In this document: positions 11,646 through 21,642 of the stretch, in pieces
Layout: every line of letters begins with the position of its first letter
Numbering within the stretch: position 1 is the stretch's first letter
NCBI GenBank assembly: GCA_003427395.1
Contig: BFEA01000113.1
Location: 472,316-512,677 of the forward strand
Direction: 5' to 3'
Source: Chara braunii
Taxonomy: Eukaryota; Streptophyta; Charophyceae; Charales; Characeae
Length of the DNA: 40,362 nt
Notes under the pieces: model-generated
The model's input: only the letters and a program-made list of their open reading frames with translations
What the model was told of the DNA's origin: nothing
Databases searched by the model: none
Program-made: the position numbers and the translations under genes

Positions 11646-12192
11646 AATAAGATCAGCAATTTCAGTACTCTCTAGCCTCACTTCCTCTCTTACAAAGACA
11701 CAACGTTTATACCATATTGTCAATAATACCGCCTTTCTGCCCATGCCGAACACGTTCTGCTGGAAAGGCTGACAGCAATTGGTTGATGGGATTCCAGTAG
11801 CCAAAAAGTATGGCCCTCCAGTCCCATGGCCAATCTATCCCTGTCAGACGACTCCAGATAGTCCCAGCAACACCACATTAGTATTGAGCCAGCACGCTGC
11901 AAAACAATGTGCTCAATGGTTTCCCTGATGTTTCTACTGGGGAAGGCAGATCGTCTACCAGTGGAGCAGTCAGAATCGTGCAGGTCATTATTTCTTTTTA
12001 TATTAAGCATTTTTGTCTCATTAGCCTACAAACCAAAGAATCTGTATTTTTGTCTTTCACTTGGATCTTTTTTCGAATAACAAGTTTGATAGAAAAAGAG
12101 GAAAGTCAGAATAGAAAATAGTTCCAATATAGTTCTCATCCTTAGTTGAACAACCCCTTTGGGAAAAGAAGAGACACATACAACACATTGTC

Positions 12193-12425
12193 AAGTACTT
12201 CTTTTTTTTTTTTTTTTTTTTTTTTTGGGTCAAGTACTTTTGACCCTTCCCTTGCCGAACCTCGAAACGCACTGCTTGCCAAAATAAAACGAATCAGCGC
12301 AGGCCTTTTTTGGGCTGGCGGCGGAAGCTATTTTGCTCCAATAGGCTGACCCCCGACACTTGCGGCCACATGCTCGCCGCGTCGGAGAAAAATGGCTGGG
12401 AAACATAGTGGTGGTTTGAGGGTTT
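12193..12425. mobile_element. Diverged element related to 16485-16826
   Basis: From CAAGTACTT near 12193 to the end ATAGTGGTGGTTTGAG near 12425. The block 12226-12400 (ACTTTTGACCCTTCC, CCTCGAAACGCACTG, TTTTGCTCCA, GCCACATGCTCGCCGCG) aligns with 16500-16672. A pure T run at 12202-12225 interrupts its left end. The right terminus matches the GGTGGTTT ending of the other TIR elements. It carries no gene. A minus-strand frame starting MRFEVRQGKGQK is just the repeat's own open sequence. Confidence 0.65.
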
Positions 12426-14358
12426 TAAGGGAACGGAAAGACTTAGCAGACCATCCGTCAAGCAAGCGCACTTATCCCTGTCTGATTGAGGGGTGCACTA
12501 GCTGATGTTCAAAAAAAAAGAAAAAAAAAGAAAGAAAAAAAAAGAAGAAGAAGACATTCTAGGCATAGAGGGCCTTGCTCCACCACAAAGACAAGAAAAC
12601 ATGGCGGTGTATCTGCCCATGGTGTTCTAGCAGAATATTCATTCTCATTTTGCACATTTGGGGAGTGGCGGGGCGAGGTCCAGAGTTCCCAAGAATTCAG
12701 AGTTAGTCCCATGGGGCTGCCCACCTACATCTGACACAGGCACTTTCGCTGGGGACCCCGAACAAGTCGAAGAGACAGTTCAGTCACATACACCAGTCGT
12801 ATACATAAGAGAGAAAATTGTCAATTCACAAACGAAAGAGATCAAAGGGTAGCTCATTCCCATTCCTCCACCTGCGGGTCCCTCGATCCTATCTGCTCTA
12901 CCCCTGCTGGCTTTCCCCAATACCGAAATTCCATCCTGCGCCAGCTCCAGCCTCATCGGGGGGATCTGCTTGGTTCTAGGGTTCAGAATCTAAGGTTTTC
13001 GCACCACCCATAACCGCGCAGCACACACAGGAAATGTAACCGTATGATCCGCATCTTAACAACGAAAGTGAAGAAATCACTCACATCAGCCCGGGCCTTG
13101 AGAGGGAGGATCCAGGGACAGAGGAGTTGTTCCCACCGTCCCCTGGACATTCCGGAAATTCCCTCTGCCTCTACCGGACTCCATGCTCAACAGTACTCCA
13201 AGCATAGAGCATTCACATGCACATCAAGCGCAAAGCATGCAAGGTACCGAGCACAAGGTACACAGCACCGAGTACAAAAAGCTGTCGCAGAGTCCAAGTC
13301 ATTGTTACCACTCTCAGGGGGAGGCTGACACTTCTTTTTTTTTTTGTTCTGCGACCCGTTAACTGGTACAATAATGGCACATGCATGAATAGATCAATTC
13401 AAAACCAAGTGAGTTAAATAGACCACCTGGAACAGACACCCCCCAGGGCACACCCCCCAGGGCACACACACCCCACTGTCGACCCCCAGTTCAAGAAGTG
13501 AAGTGTGCTAGCTGGATTCAGCTGCACCACCGTACGGTACCTCTCCAGTGAAATTTGTAGGGTCCCGGAGGGAAATGACAGACAATTCAATAGTCTTACC
13601 AAAGTAATTGACTAAGGGCATACTCACACAAGCTGAGGACCTATTTACTTATCTATTGATGAAGTTGCGGTCAGATTGTTTCAGGACGGAGTGATAAATT
13701 TGATCAGATACATTTAAGATGGACACCAGGACAACGATGGTCGGAGCTGGGGTGGGTCGTGCTACCCCCTGTAACCTAGCATGTCGGGAGCGTGAGGCCG
13801 GGTTCTGTAGGTTTGACAGTATGAACAGGACAGTTATAGCTGATTCAGCCATAGTATGAAGTACTATGAACAGGACAGCTATAGCCTATTCAGATTAGGC
13901 CTGTAGTGTCACTTGGAATATGGGCGGTTGGTAGATGGGAGGTTAGCAGTGGTTCATTAAGTTCATAGCATTTTCTGGAAACATTACCATTAAAAAAAAA
14001 AAAAAAAAAGGATTACCCTTGGGTGGTAAGAAAGAAAAGAGATAAGAGGTAGTGTGAGTACGCCTGAAGTAAGCTTCAGGTCCCATTGAGCTGTGATCGG
14101 AGAGGCCGAAGCACCGACGCGCAAACCTCCGATTGGATTGGGCCGACAACAGGCCTTGTGAACTGCAAGAGCTGTGCCTACCACCACTACCTACCGGTTG
14201 GGGCGGCCGTTAAGGCGGAAGCCGAATCGGCCTGCCCCTCGGGTCCAAATTCATTAGAGGCCGGGGGTTACGAAAAATGCCATAGGTACTGGTGCTTTTA
14301 ACATCAGAGACTGTAATGTCTGTCATTGAGATTAAATTTCACAATCTGATTTTGACCA
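12426..14358. other. Unassigned stretch with low-complexity runs
   Basis: This is about 1.9 kb without a supportable gene. It contains an A/G-rich run at 12509-12560, a T run at 13334-13345, a poly(A) run at 13993-14010 and two near-identical 'AGTATGAACAGGACAG' phrases at 13820 and 13865. Frames such as 13044-13328 (plus) are Ser/Arg-rich, with no motif that I recognise. Spliced host exons cannot be excluded. Confidence 0.4.
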
Positions 14359-14588
14359 TCAGATATTAAGCAACCTTCGATCAGCGACCGACACTGGACC
14401 GCACCATTGGTGGCTAGGAGTCTGTTTGCAGCCCTTTTGTTCAGCGGTTTGTCGTGTGAAGGCCATTATCATGTCATGATCACAGTATATTATTAACTGC
14501 AAGTCAAGGCACAATGCGGGCGGCTGCACATATGCAGGAGGGGACACTGTGCATGCGAACTCCACAAGCGTTTCCAAAATGGACTTAC

Positions 14589-14740
14589 CAAGCATTTGCC
14601 CTTCAGCCTCCTCCTCCTCCTCCTCCTCCTCCTCCTCCTTGTCCTCCCCCTGCGAAACGGAAGATCGCTGAGCACCTCCTGAAGAGCTGGAGGGTGCGCC
14701 AGCAAAACCGGTCAAGAATTCACCCTTCTTTTTTTTCTTT
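14589..14740 (-). CDS. Candidate exon with Glu tract
   Basis: The minus-strand frame reads GEFLTGFAGAPSSSSGG, then SVSQGEDKE, a run of about ten Glu encoded by a (GAG)n microsatellite at 14609-14640, then AEGQMLG. Directly after MLG is a textbook donor, CTTG|GTAAGTCC (intron begins at 14588). The upstream side has a pyrimidine-rich/AAAG context but no unique acceptor. Past the donor the frame continues to 14359, but that part would be intron. The role is unknown. The acidic low-complexity content gives no family. This is an inference from splice consensus only. Confidence 0.3.
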
Positions 14741-15225
14741 TTTGTGTTGAAAAAAGACCATTACAGATCTACTACGCGGCCCGGGGGTGATATGAGCAGC
14801 CCCTCCTCGTAGATCGTATGGCGGCCCCTCTATCTATAGGTGGATTCACCGGGTTGCTTTCTTGCTAGGGCTTGTAGCTGTTTGTGACACTGGAGAAGTT
14901 AACGGGACTGGGCGAATTGGATATGGCAGTGTGGATGTCGGTGTTTTTTTTGTTTTTTTTTTCCACACATCTCCTGTTCCATATGGCCATTCCCTACAGT
15001 CTTCACCGGAACAGAACGCTGAGCCCCGTCACCCGGTCAATATCGCTGCATCTTGACTGAAAGCTTGCCCAAGTACAGATATAATGACAGGAGGTAGCAT
15101 CAGAACATTGCTGCGTCTGTCTCCGACGACTCCTTATCTACTCATGCCATGTCCTTCAGCACACAGCCACTGTCAGACTCCATAGCGTGTCATCGTGTGT
15201 CCGTGAAAGGTAAAACCCATCAGGA
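14741..15225. other. Unassigned stretch between two candidate coding regions
   Basis: No motif, repeat family or RNA gene is recognised here. A T run lies at 14942-14961. If the flanking minus-strand frames belong to one gene, this would be intronic. Confidence 0.35.
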
Positions 15226-16554
15226 TCATTGCAGGAATTTGAAAAAAGAGCAGGCATCTCTTATGCTGTCCTTGTGAGGATCGTCTGCGCCGTAATCCAA
15301 TTCTATATCCAGAAGAGTGGAAGAGTCGTCTAGCGCCTTGTCTTCGTCAGCCATAGCCTTCACGACACTCTGTTCCTTCTCTTCTACTCGGCTTTCATTA
15401 ACAGCGCTACTAAAGCCAATCATGACTGAACTCACCATCCCTTGGCTTGTTGAGTTCGAGCCCATTAGCACCTCCATCTGCGGCAATGACGACATATCCA
15501 CAATGATGTTCTCTTCTTCAACCATGGCCTTCACTACAACCTGTTCCTCTTCTTCCTCAGTCACAGCCTTCACGACACTTCGATCCTTCACTTCCATTCG
15601 GCTTTCACTAACAGGTTGAGTGGCCTTACAAACCTCAATGGCTGAACTCACCTTGCGTTGGCTTGTCGAGTTCGAACTCATTACCTTCAGCTGCTGCAAT
15701 GACGACACATCCATTATCTTCTCTTCTTCAACCATGGCCTTGTCCACAACCTGTTCCTCCTCTTCCTCAGTCACAGCCTTGGCGGCACTTTGATCCTTCA
15801 CTTCCCTTCGGCTTTCATTAACAGGTTGAGTGGCTTTACGAGCCTCAATGGCTGAACTCACCTTGCATGATTGGCCTGTTGAGTTCGAACCCATTACCTG
15901 CATCTGCGGCAATGACGACACATCCATTATCTTCGCTCCTTCATCCATAACCCTCTCCACACTTGCTTCATCTTCTAAGACCTGTCTTCCTTGGCTTTCA
16001 TCGAGACCTGAGACTTCTCTTCCTTCGCTGAGTTGGCTCTCATCGACAACCCGCATGCCCTTACCAACCTCAACCACAGAGATCGTGGCGTCTTCACTTC
16101 CCAATTCTAGAACCATTATATCCAACCGGGGTGATGGTGACATTGACGAGGTCGCCGAGGTGTCCAGAATCAAGTGCTCTTCTCCAGCCTGCACTTTTTT
16201 CTCCATTATACTCGTTTCGCACTCCAAGACTTCTCTTCCCTGGCTTTCATCAAGAACACGACTGAATTTTCCAACTTCCATCCCAGAAATCCCAAGGCCT
16301 TCAAGCTCAACTTGGCATTGACCACTTCCATTGGCCTCGAAGTGTGGGCTCTCACTGCATCCGTTCATTTCCGTAGCCCTGGCATAAAAAGCGACACAAA
16401 ATCGAAATGAGAATCCAGACGCCAGACATTTCTCCAGCATGACTTCAATCGGAAGAATTACATGAATGGACAAAACTTGAGTTGAACCACCAACAGTACT
16501 TTTTTCAGTCTTTTGACCCTTTCCTAAGTTCCCTTGCTGAGCCTCGAAACGCAC
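15226..16554 (-). CDS. Hypothetical acidic protein with 70-residue tandem repeats
   Basis: A 442-codon minus-strand frame, the longest complex non-retroelement frame in the window. The protein is hydrophilic and acidic. Its C-terminal half has about three copies of a 70-residue (210 bp) unit with the phrases KIMDVSSLPQM, VMGSNST, KVSSAIEARKATQPV, ESRREVKD and AVTEEEEEQVV. Copies in DNA are marked by 'CTCTTCTTCAACCATGGCC' at 15511 and 15721, with a weaker one near 15931. The N-terminal half has looser repeats around VLDESQGREVLE. No enzyme motif, membrane segment or known domain is seen. The first ~20 residues (MRFEAQQGNLGKGQK...) lie inside a small transposon (16485-16826), so the native start may be an internal ATG such as the one beginning MLEKCLASGF. 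It could be a fast-evolving host protein or part of an unrecognised element. Confidence 0.5.
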   Translation of the reverse strand: MRFEAQQGNLGKGQKTEKSTVGGSTQVLSIHVILPIEVMLEKCLASGFSFRFCVAFYARATEMNGCSESPHFEANGSGQCQVELEGLGISGMEVGKFSRVLDESQGREVLECETSIMEKKVQAGEEHLILDTSATSSMSPSPRLDIMVLELGSEDATISVVEVGKGMRVVDESQLSEGREVSGLDESQGRQVLEDEASVERVMDEGAKIMDVSSLPQMQVMGSNSTGQSCKVSSAIEARKATQPVNESRREVKDQSAAKAVTEEEEEQVVDKAMVEEEKIMDVSSLQQLKVMSSNSTSQRKVSSAIEVCKATQPVSESRMEVKDRSVVKAVTEEEEEQVVVKAMVEEENIIVDMSSLPQMEVLMGSNSTSQGMVSSVMIGFSSAVNESRVEEKEQSVVKAMADEDKALDDSSTLLDIELDYGADDPHKDSIRDACSFFKFLQ

Positions 16555-16826
16555 TGTGCAGCAAAAAAAAGCTGCCGGGGACGGTCACCTTCTTTTGGCT
16601 GGGGGCGCCTGCCATTTTGCTCCGGTAGATCGAGCCCCAGACTTGCAGCCGCATGCACGCCACGGAGGCCCACCCGAGCCCCACTATTTTCCCACTCGGC
16701 AAAGGTACTACCGTCTTCACCCAAATATAATGCCCGGTCATTATAGCCGTATTTGGGGCCATTTTCTGCCCAGACGCAGCGATAATGACCGGGTGTTCTA
16801 TTAGAGTAAAGACGGTAGTGGTTTAA
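16485..16826. mobile_element. ~340-bp TIR-type element with a 50-bp-arm hairpin
   Basis: The termini are TTGAACCACCAACAGTACTT at the left and GTAGTGGTTTAA at the right, a degenerate inverted pair. The right part is a strong inverted repeat: arm 16708-16757 (CTACCGTCTTCACCC... CCCGGTCATTAT) against 16768-16820. The left part (16500-16672) is shared with 12226-12400. There is no coding content of its own, but it supplies the first codons of the minus-strand frame at 15226-16554. Confidence 0.75.
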
Positions 16827-17048
16827 GGACACCGAAGTTGACCATTCAAAATAGTTACTGAAATGCAGATTTTCTTTTTTCGAAATCCCATAACTACTTT
16901 TCCAAAGCGGGTTGCCAATACATTATTATATTGTTATACTCGACAGGATTTGGAATGCCACGACATAGTACGAGATCAGCTGATGGGCTACTTAGGCTCT
17001 GCAGGCTGCACCAATGGGTCTAGCATTAATGAACCTCTGTTTTTTTAG

Positions 17049-18209
17049 TGTCCGTGCGTTGGTGCTAGTCAGGAGCCTGATTTATTGAGAATTATCAAAC
17101 TGCTGTTTAAAGGAAAACGCATGGCGACCTGCACTATTAGTAACAATGCCGGCACGCGATGGATTAAACCGTGGCGCCTGGTTGTACTTCTGTTTGGATT
17201 TTCAAAAATTCAGGTGGGGAATGATAAATTGTTTCTCAAAGATGCAAAAAGTGCTATTGAGCTAGGTGGAAGCCGGGTGATCTCGTCTCTGATTCGCACG
17301 CGGACTAAGAATGAGACCAGGAAGGCTGAGCTCATTGCGATTCTCAGAGCTCCCTGGAAGCGAAGGGATCTGTTCAAAATGACAATCGAAGAACTGATAG
17401 ATCTGAACAATGGTGTTAAGACCTTGAATCAGCAGCGGGGAAGGCAGATCGTTAGGGGTATACTCACCAATGTGTTTAAGAAGCATTTTGGTATTAACCC
17501 CCGTGCTAACATTGTTGTAAAAATTCCCTTTTGTATGACGATTGACAAGTGCAAGGTTGAGTGTGTTGTTAAGACCTGCATCAAGGATCGTGTTGTTCCT
17601 CATGCACTAGCTGACCTGTTTGCGCGGAGAACAAGAACTGTCTGGCTGAAAGCCAAGTCAGTTGGTGATCTCCTGCATAATTATAAATCCTTTGCACAGG
17701 CAGATTCTGTCGGATGTGCCTGTGAAGGATTTAACTTGCCTAGATTGAATGGGCACCTGGCGGTTAAATTGAGCTGCATTGAGGGGGTACGCCCATTCCT
17801 GCATAACGCGAAGAATGTGTCATTCCCTGGTACGTTTACCACTAAGGAAGCTCTCAACTATGCTTGTAATACTGCGCTTGATGTCGTCAGGCAGTATGGT
17901 GCCCTTAAGGGTGACCTACGGATTGATTGGCTGGGCATCTGTAAGTTTGGAGAAAAGATGGAAGTCGGGTGTGTTTATAGTGAGTATGTGTGTGGTGTTA
18001 GGCAGGCACTTGATGGGCTTGTTATGTCACCTCTAGATCGTAACATCAGTGAAACGTGGGTTGAGTGTCCGGTGCTGCACCAACAAGGCCCCAAGCAGAT
18101 GTATTTGGAGAACGAATGCTACGAGGTCATTTGCAAGGACCGCGGGGCGGTGCTCAGTGAAATGCGGGAGCGATACGAGGAAATGCAACTTAAGGCATTG
18201 GCAAAATGA
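17049..18209 (+). pseudogene. PLE linker region with CxC motif and RT N-terminus
   Basis: The frame is open from the stop at 17046. The first ATG-type start is MATCTISNN at 17121, and residue numbers here count from the TTG at 17085. The region runs RIIKLLFKGKR, then WKRRDLFKMTIEEL (residue 91 on) and VPHALADLFARR (171 on). The CxC motif is GCACEGFNLPRLNGH (Cys211, Cys213, His224). Then come VRPFLHNAKNVS and PLDRN...ECPVL (316-331), the segment that precedes the RT fingers. The CxC linker is a hallmark of N-terminal-endonuclease PLEs (Naiad/Chlamys). The frame stops at 18207-18209, while homology continues in a shifted frame, so the break is a mutation. Confidence 0.75.
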
Positions 18210-18632
18210 GACAAGAATGGGGGGCTCCAACATGCATACATCCTGACGAAGGAGAAGGATAAAAATAAGAAGCGCCCTATTGTGCCGTCTTTTGACAGTC
18301 CATTTCGTGCAGCATCTGGTTTGTTGTCTGCCTCACTCAACTTTCTGATTAAGCGAATCAAGGTGCCCCATTTCAACCTCAGATCGATATCTGATCTTAA
18401 GGATGCTGTGAACAAGGTAAACAAGTGCGGCCAAGATGGTTTGGACTTTGTGGTTCGAACCTATGACATCAAAGAAATGTTTACACAGTTACCTCATGAC
18501 CACATTAGTCGTGAGGTGGACTGGATAGTTGGACTCTTCCGTGATAACCGGATCCGGTGGATCCTCCTTAATCTGAGATCCAAAGCTGCCAAGTTGGCAA
18601 GTCGCACTGCGAAGCCGGGTGGAGATCGCTGA
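18210..18632 (+). pseudogene. PLE reverse transcriptase, fingers and motif A
   Basis: The frame continues the element in a different phase: AYILTKEKDKNKKRPIVPSF, then FNLRSISDLKDAVNKVN, then motif A as VVRTYDIKEMFTQLPHD. The catalytic Asp sits in YDIKEMF, matching SYDIKDMF of the minus-strand element. PLE reverse transcriptases share ancestry with telomerase RT. Homology is lost after about ...RSKAAKLASRTAK, near 18600, where another frameshift falls. Confidence 0.8.
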
Positions 18633-18906
18633 GATTGAGTAGGCTTTGTCTCCTACTCAGTTTCAGCTAGAGAACACCTTCTTCTTGGTGTCAGGATCAA
18701 TTCTGAGACAAACGCGTGGCATTCCCATGGGCGGAAGGACCAACCCACCGCTGGCTTGTGTCATGTGTATGTTCGCAGAGTACACATATCTGAGTACACA
18801 TAGGGCCAGCCCACCATTGATGACCTTTTGATTGTCTCGTTTTTTTAGCAATCACGACAGGACCAGAGGGTTGAGGCCGAATCCTGAATTGAGCAAGCTC
18901 TTAAGC
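18633..18906 (+). pseudogene. PLE reverse transcriptase, motifs B and C
   Basis: An in-frame TAG near 18640 is followed by TQFQLENTFFLVSGSILRQ and motif B, TRGIPMGGRTNPPLACVM. After a one-base shift near 18810, motif C follows as TIDDLLIVSFF (two catalytic Asp), then stops TAG at about 18847 and TGA at about 18883. The equivalent in the other PLE is FRIPMGRNSSPALAC and MIDDVAVMV. The catalytic residues are all still recognisable despite the breaks. Confidence 0.75.
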
Positions 18907-19328
18907 ATTATCTAGAAGGGTTGCAGCTGGTACGAACTGACTCAGGGAGCGGGGTCTTGGACTTTCTAGAAATAAGACTCATTGTTTGTGATAATGCATC
19001 TCATATCTACATGTCCCATAGGTTCAAGAATGGGGGATCGATTTGGGAGGAGGGGCTACTATGTTTCCGCAGCTACAAGGATTTTTCGTCTTTTGGACCA
19101 AGAGCTGCGAAGTTTGCAACTGTCGCGAATACAATCCTGAGGATATTGAACAACTTGAATGACGCTGGGATCACTGCGGTTAATGTAATAACCCTAGCTA
19201 TTGAGCTAAAAAAAATGGATTACCCCACCACGGTAATCCTGGCTGGTATCAAATGGATGTACCGGCGGACGTCTGAGCCGTTCTGGATTGAGCTATGGAA
19301 ACTCATCCAGGAACGGATGAGTGTGTAA
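18907..19328 (+). pseudogene. PLE reverse transcriptase, thumb / C-terminus
   Basis: Reads LEGLQLVRTDSGSGVLDFLEIRL, then RFKNGGSIWEEGLLCFRSYKDFSSF, then PTTVILAGIKWMYRRTSEPFW and ends at 19328. It aligns with LKLVRKDGGGNVFDFIGV... CKEGRLRIQSLQDFASF... YPPKISLGALARFARMS of the minus-strand PLE. The protein terminates here with no C-terminal GIY-YIG, consistent with the permuted domain order. Confidence 0.75.
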
Positions 19329-20297
19329 GTGCCAATAAAAGGGACTGCATGTGGCAACACCGGTTGGGGCACACCAGCCCTGGATATGCTCTGGTCGCAT
19401 ATCAGATATTGGACCAGGTGGCGCATCTCATGAGGCTTGTCTTTTTCCCTGCGCCATAAATAAGGATTTTTTAGAGCTTCGAGATCCTGGCCAGCCCGAT
19501 TGGCCTTCGGCCCACAGGAGGACCAGGGGACAGCACACGCAGAGCTCTTCACAACTACCGCGCGCCGTGGCATCTGAAATGCGCGCGTTTGTCCCACATG
19601 TTTTACCTGGTCCACTTATGGACTAGATTTAGAACGTGTGAATTCTTTCTTTTTTGAAGAATAGTATAATGTATCTGGACCCTTGGATAAGCGGGTACAT
19701 AGCGAATAGTAGCAGGATGCAGTTGTGTACCAACCTGGGCTTTAGGTCGGTCCACAAGAAATGGGTTTTGTTCACCTTCTAGATGCTTCGGATTTATTTG
19801 TTTATTTTATTTTGTTAAATCAGCATGGTATATCGGTCGAAGTTGGCTTCCTCAAGGAAAGCCTAGTATTGCATAGTATTTAATAGTTGAAGTAGGAAGT
19901 ATTCCTCAATCTGAGTATCTGAGTGGCGTATGAGTAGAAGGGTTGAGACCCTCGATGGTGTCGAGTATCAAGGGGTTGTAGAAGAGAAGGCGGCAACGCA
20001 TGATATTAAAACTCATGTCATCTTCTTCTTCCTAATTCCATGGTGATTTTGTGTTCTATCTTGTCATGGAAATAGATTAACAAAACTCTTGATTCTTGAA
20101 TTACCTGGGGCCGATCAGTTCGACGATGGCATCTCAAGAATGTTGCCTTTTTCCAAAAAACTTGAAAAACGAGGTGCTGCTGGCTGCTCAGAAAGATCTG
20201 AGCTGGAATAAAACAAGTGATTGCCCACCTGGCTCCACCCATGGCAGAGACAAGACTGGCAGAAGAGGGAGGAGGGCACAGAGCGGGAGAGGCCTCT
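19329..20297 (+). other. Probable 3' untranslated region of the plus-strand PLE
   Basis: There is no coding signal. The stretch lies between the RT stop and a (CT)n(CA)n tract. Its length is comparable to the minus-strand PLE's 3' UTR (about 750 bases plus an unknown part in the gap). The sequence is AT-rich around 19780-19900. The assignment rests on position only. Confidence 0.4.
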
Positions 20298-20303
20298 CTC
20301 TCC

Positions 20304-20339
<36 letters not shown>

Positions 20340-20363
20340 TACACACACACACACACGCACACT

Positions 20364-20420
<57 letters not shown>

Positions 20421-20447
20421 TGTCTACACACACACACACACAATCTG

Positions 20448-20482
<35 letters not shown>
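20298..20482. repeat. (CT)n followed by (CA)n microsatellite
   Basis: CT runs at 20298-20322 pass directly into CA runs to about 20480, broken by two copies of AATCTGTCTA. Frames through it encode only SLSL/THTH and are not genes. It follows the 3' side of the plus-strand PLE. Confidence 0.95.
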
Positions 20483-20559
20483 TGTCTATTTATTTTCTTT
20501 CTCAAGTGTCTCTCTGTTCCCTCCCTCTTTGGGTTCCGACAGGGCAACAAAAACACGTG

Positions 20560-20815
20560 GTAGGGGCAACAACATTGGGTACAGAGTTTGAAAAGGGCAG
20601 TATCGGTAAAAGTGGCTGTGGTCCACGTGTGATTTTGATGCCCTGGCGAGTTTGTTGCCCTTTTAAAACTCGGCGCGCAGTTAAAAGTGGTTTTGTTGCC
20701 CTTTTCAAACTTGGCACGTGGGTAAAAATGCTTTTGTTACCCTGTCAAACTCGGCGCGCGAGTTTGTTGCCAGCGTGTGATTTTGTTGCCCTTTCCACAG
20801 GTGACTGCCCCCGGG
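20560..20815 (+). repeat. Degenerate ~46-bp tandem repeats (TTTTGTTGCCCTTTT)
   Basis: The phrase TTTTGTTGCCCTTTTNAAACT followed by CGGCGCG and GTTAAAAGTGG recurs at about 20651, 20692, 20732 and 20780, with weaker copies before. A further TTTTGTTGCCCTTTCCACAG appears at 20944-20963, duplicating the one near 20784. No gene is present. Confidence 0.7.
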
Positions 20816-20973
20816 TAATTCGAGATTATTATGGAAGTTATTATTGTAGATTATATGTCATGATCATGACTTACTGAGCTTCCTTTTTTAGCTTAATATC
20901 TTGTGACAGGTATGTCAAGAGTTTTGTTAAGCCTCTGGAAATATTTTGTTGCCCTTTCCACAGGTGACCGGCC

Positions 20974-21226
20974 CCAGGTGCTAGTGCTGCCTGCTCTTAC
21001 CAGCACCACTAACTGTCTTCCCCCGAACATAACCCACCCTGAAAATGAACGTATACAAGGTTTGTGTCCGGCCCAACACAGTCAAAATGAGGGTGCGTTG
21101 TGTTCGGGGGAAGACGGTAGCTCTGAAGGGGGCATTAAAAAAAAGAAAAAACGAAAAAAAAAAAAAGATATCTCGCCCTCTTCAGTGTTAGTGGTGCTGA
21201 TAAAGGCAGGCACCACTACCACCTGG
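20974..21226. mobile_element. Nested inverted-repeat element (MITE-like)
   Basis: The outer arms are 20974-21013 (CCAGGTGCTAGTGCTGCC... CAGCACCACTAAC) and 21187-21226, with 5 differences in 40. Immediately inside the left arm lies a second inverted repeat: 21012-21048 (TGTCTTCCCCCGAACAT...) against 21082-21118. An A-rich run (21137-21167) sits between the inner and outer right arms. The structure can fold as a hairpin within a hairpin. No coding content. Confidence 0.8.
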
Positions 21227-21260
21227 AGCATGGTCCCACTAGCAACGGGATAGGATAGAA
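21215..21260 (+). repeat. Fragment related to dispersed repeat copy C
   Basis: GGAGCATGGTCCCACTAGCA followed by ACGGGATAGGATAG matches the outer part of copy C (29583-29615, minus strand) with few changes. It overlaps the right arm of the nested inverted-repeat element, so the two families share or captured this end. Confidence 0.5.
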
Positions 21261-21494
21261 TGAGTTTGTGGGACAGTTGAGTGACCCAAATCCTGCTGTG
21301 CACTACTTGTGATCCCACAGTCAGAATTTTACATGTACTGCCCAAAAAAGTAAGGAGATCTTTGTTCCCCTCCTCCTCTCCTTAAACCACCAGCACCTCT
21401 CCCTGCTTGAAGAATTCGACGCGACCGTTAACGCGCTGCATCGTGCGGGGTACCCACCAGCGTGTGACCGGTAGTCCCCAAAAAACGGGCCCCG

Positions 21495-21495
21495 N

Positions 21496-21523
<28 letters not shown>
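21495..21523. repeat. Poly(A) run with an unresolved base
   Basis: An N at 21495 precedes roughly 27 A residues. The N marks a homopolymer where assembly was uncertain. Confidence 0.8.
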
Positions 21524-21526
<3 letters not shown>

Positions 21527-21593
21527 GACGACAAAAATGAAAAGTAACAGCCTAGAACAAACAGGCACGTCAGGCCGCGGGAAGGGGGGGAAG

Positions 21594-21597
<4 letters not shown>

Positions 21598-21642
<45 letters not shown>
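21598..21642. repeat. (GA)n microsatellite at the gap edge
   Basis: An uninterrupted GA run that ends exactly at the assembly gap. Read on the minus strand it is (TC)n lying just beyond the 3' side of the minus-strand PLE. It therefore mirrors the (GA)n at 28694-28725 on the other side of that element. Confidence 0.95.

Larger units (their letters stand above)
17049..20297 (+). mobile_element. Decayed Penelope-like element, linker + RT, no endonuclease
   Basis: Collinear with the minus-strand PLE at 22153-27811 from the start of the linker region (LLFKGKRM...) through the CxC motif, RT fingers, motifs A, B and C, and thumb. Homology starts immediately after the point where the other element's GIY-YIG domain ends, and nothing endonuclease-like is found in 16828-17048. 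It is therefore 5'-truncated or was assembled without that domain. The coding part ends at 19328. The following ~970 bases have no gene and are taken as 3' UTR, because a long (CT)n tract begins at 20298. At least two frameshifts within the palm, a frame break before the fingers and three in-frame stops show it is inactive. Confidence 0.8.

Noticed and set aside
18447-18475. GGTTCGAACC resembling a tRNA B box
   Set aside because: It encodes VVRTYD of RT motif A, and no tRNA structure surrounds it.
20096-20877. Frames through the CT/CA microsatellite up to 218 codons
   Set aside because: Low-complexity artefacts, then degenerate tandem repeats.
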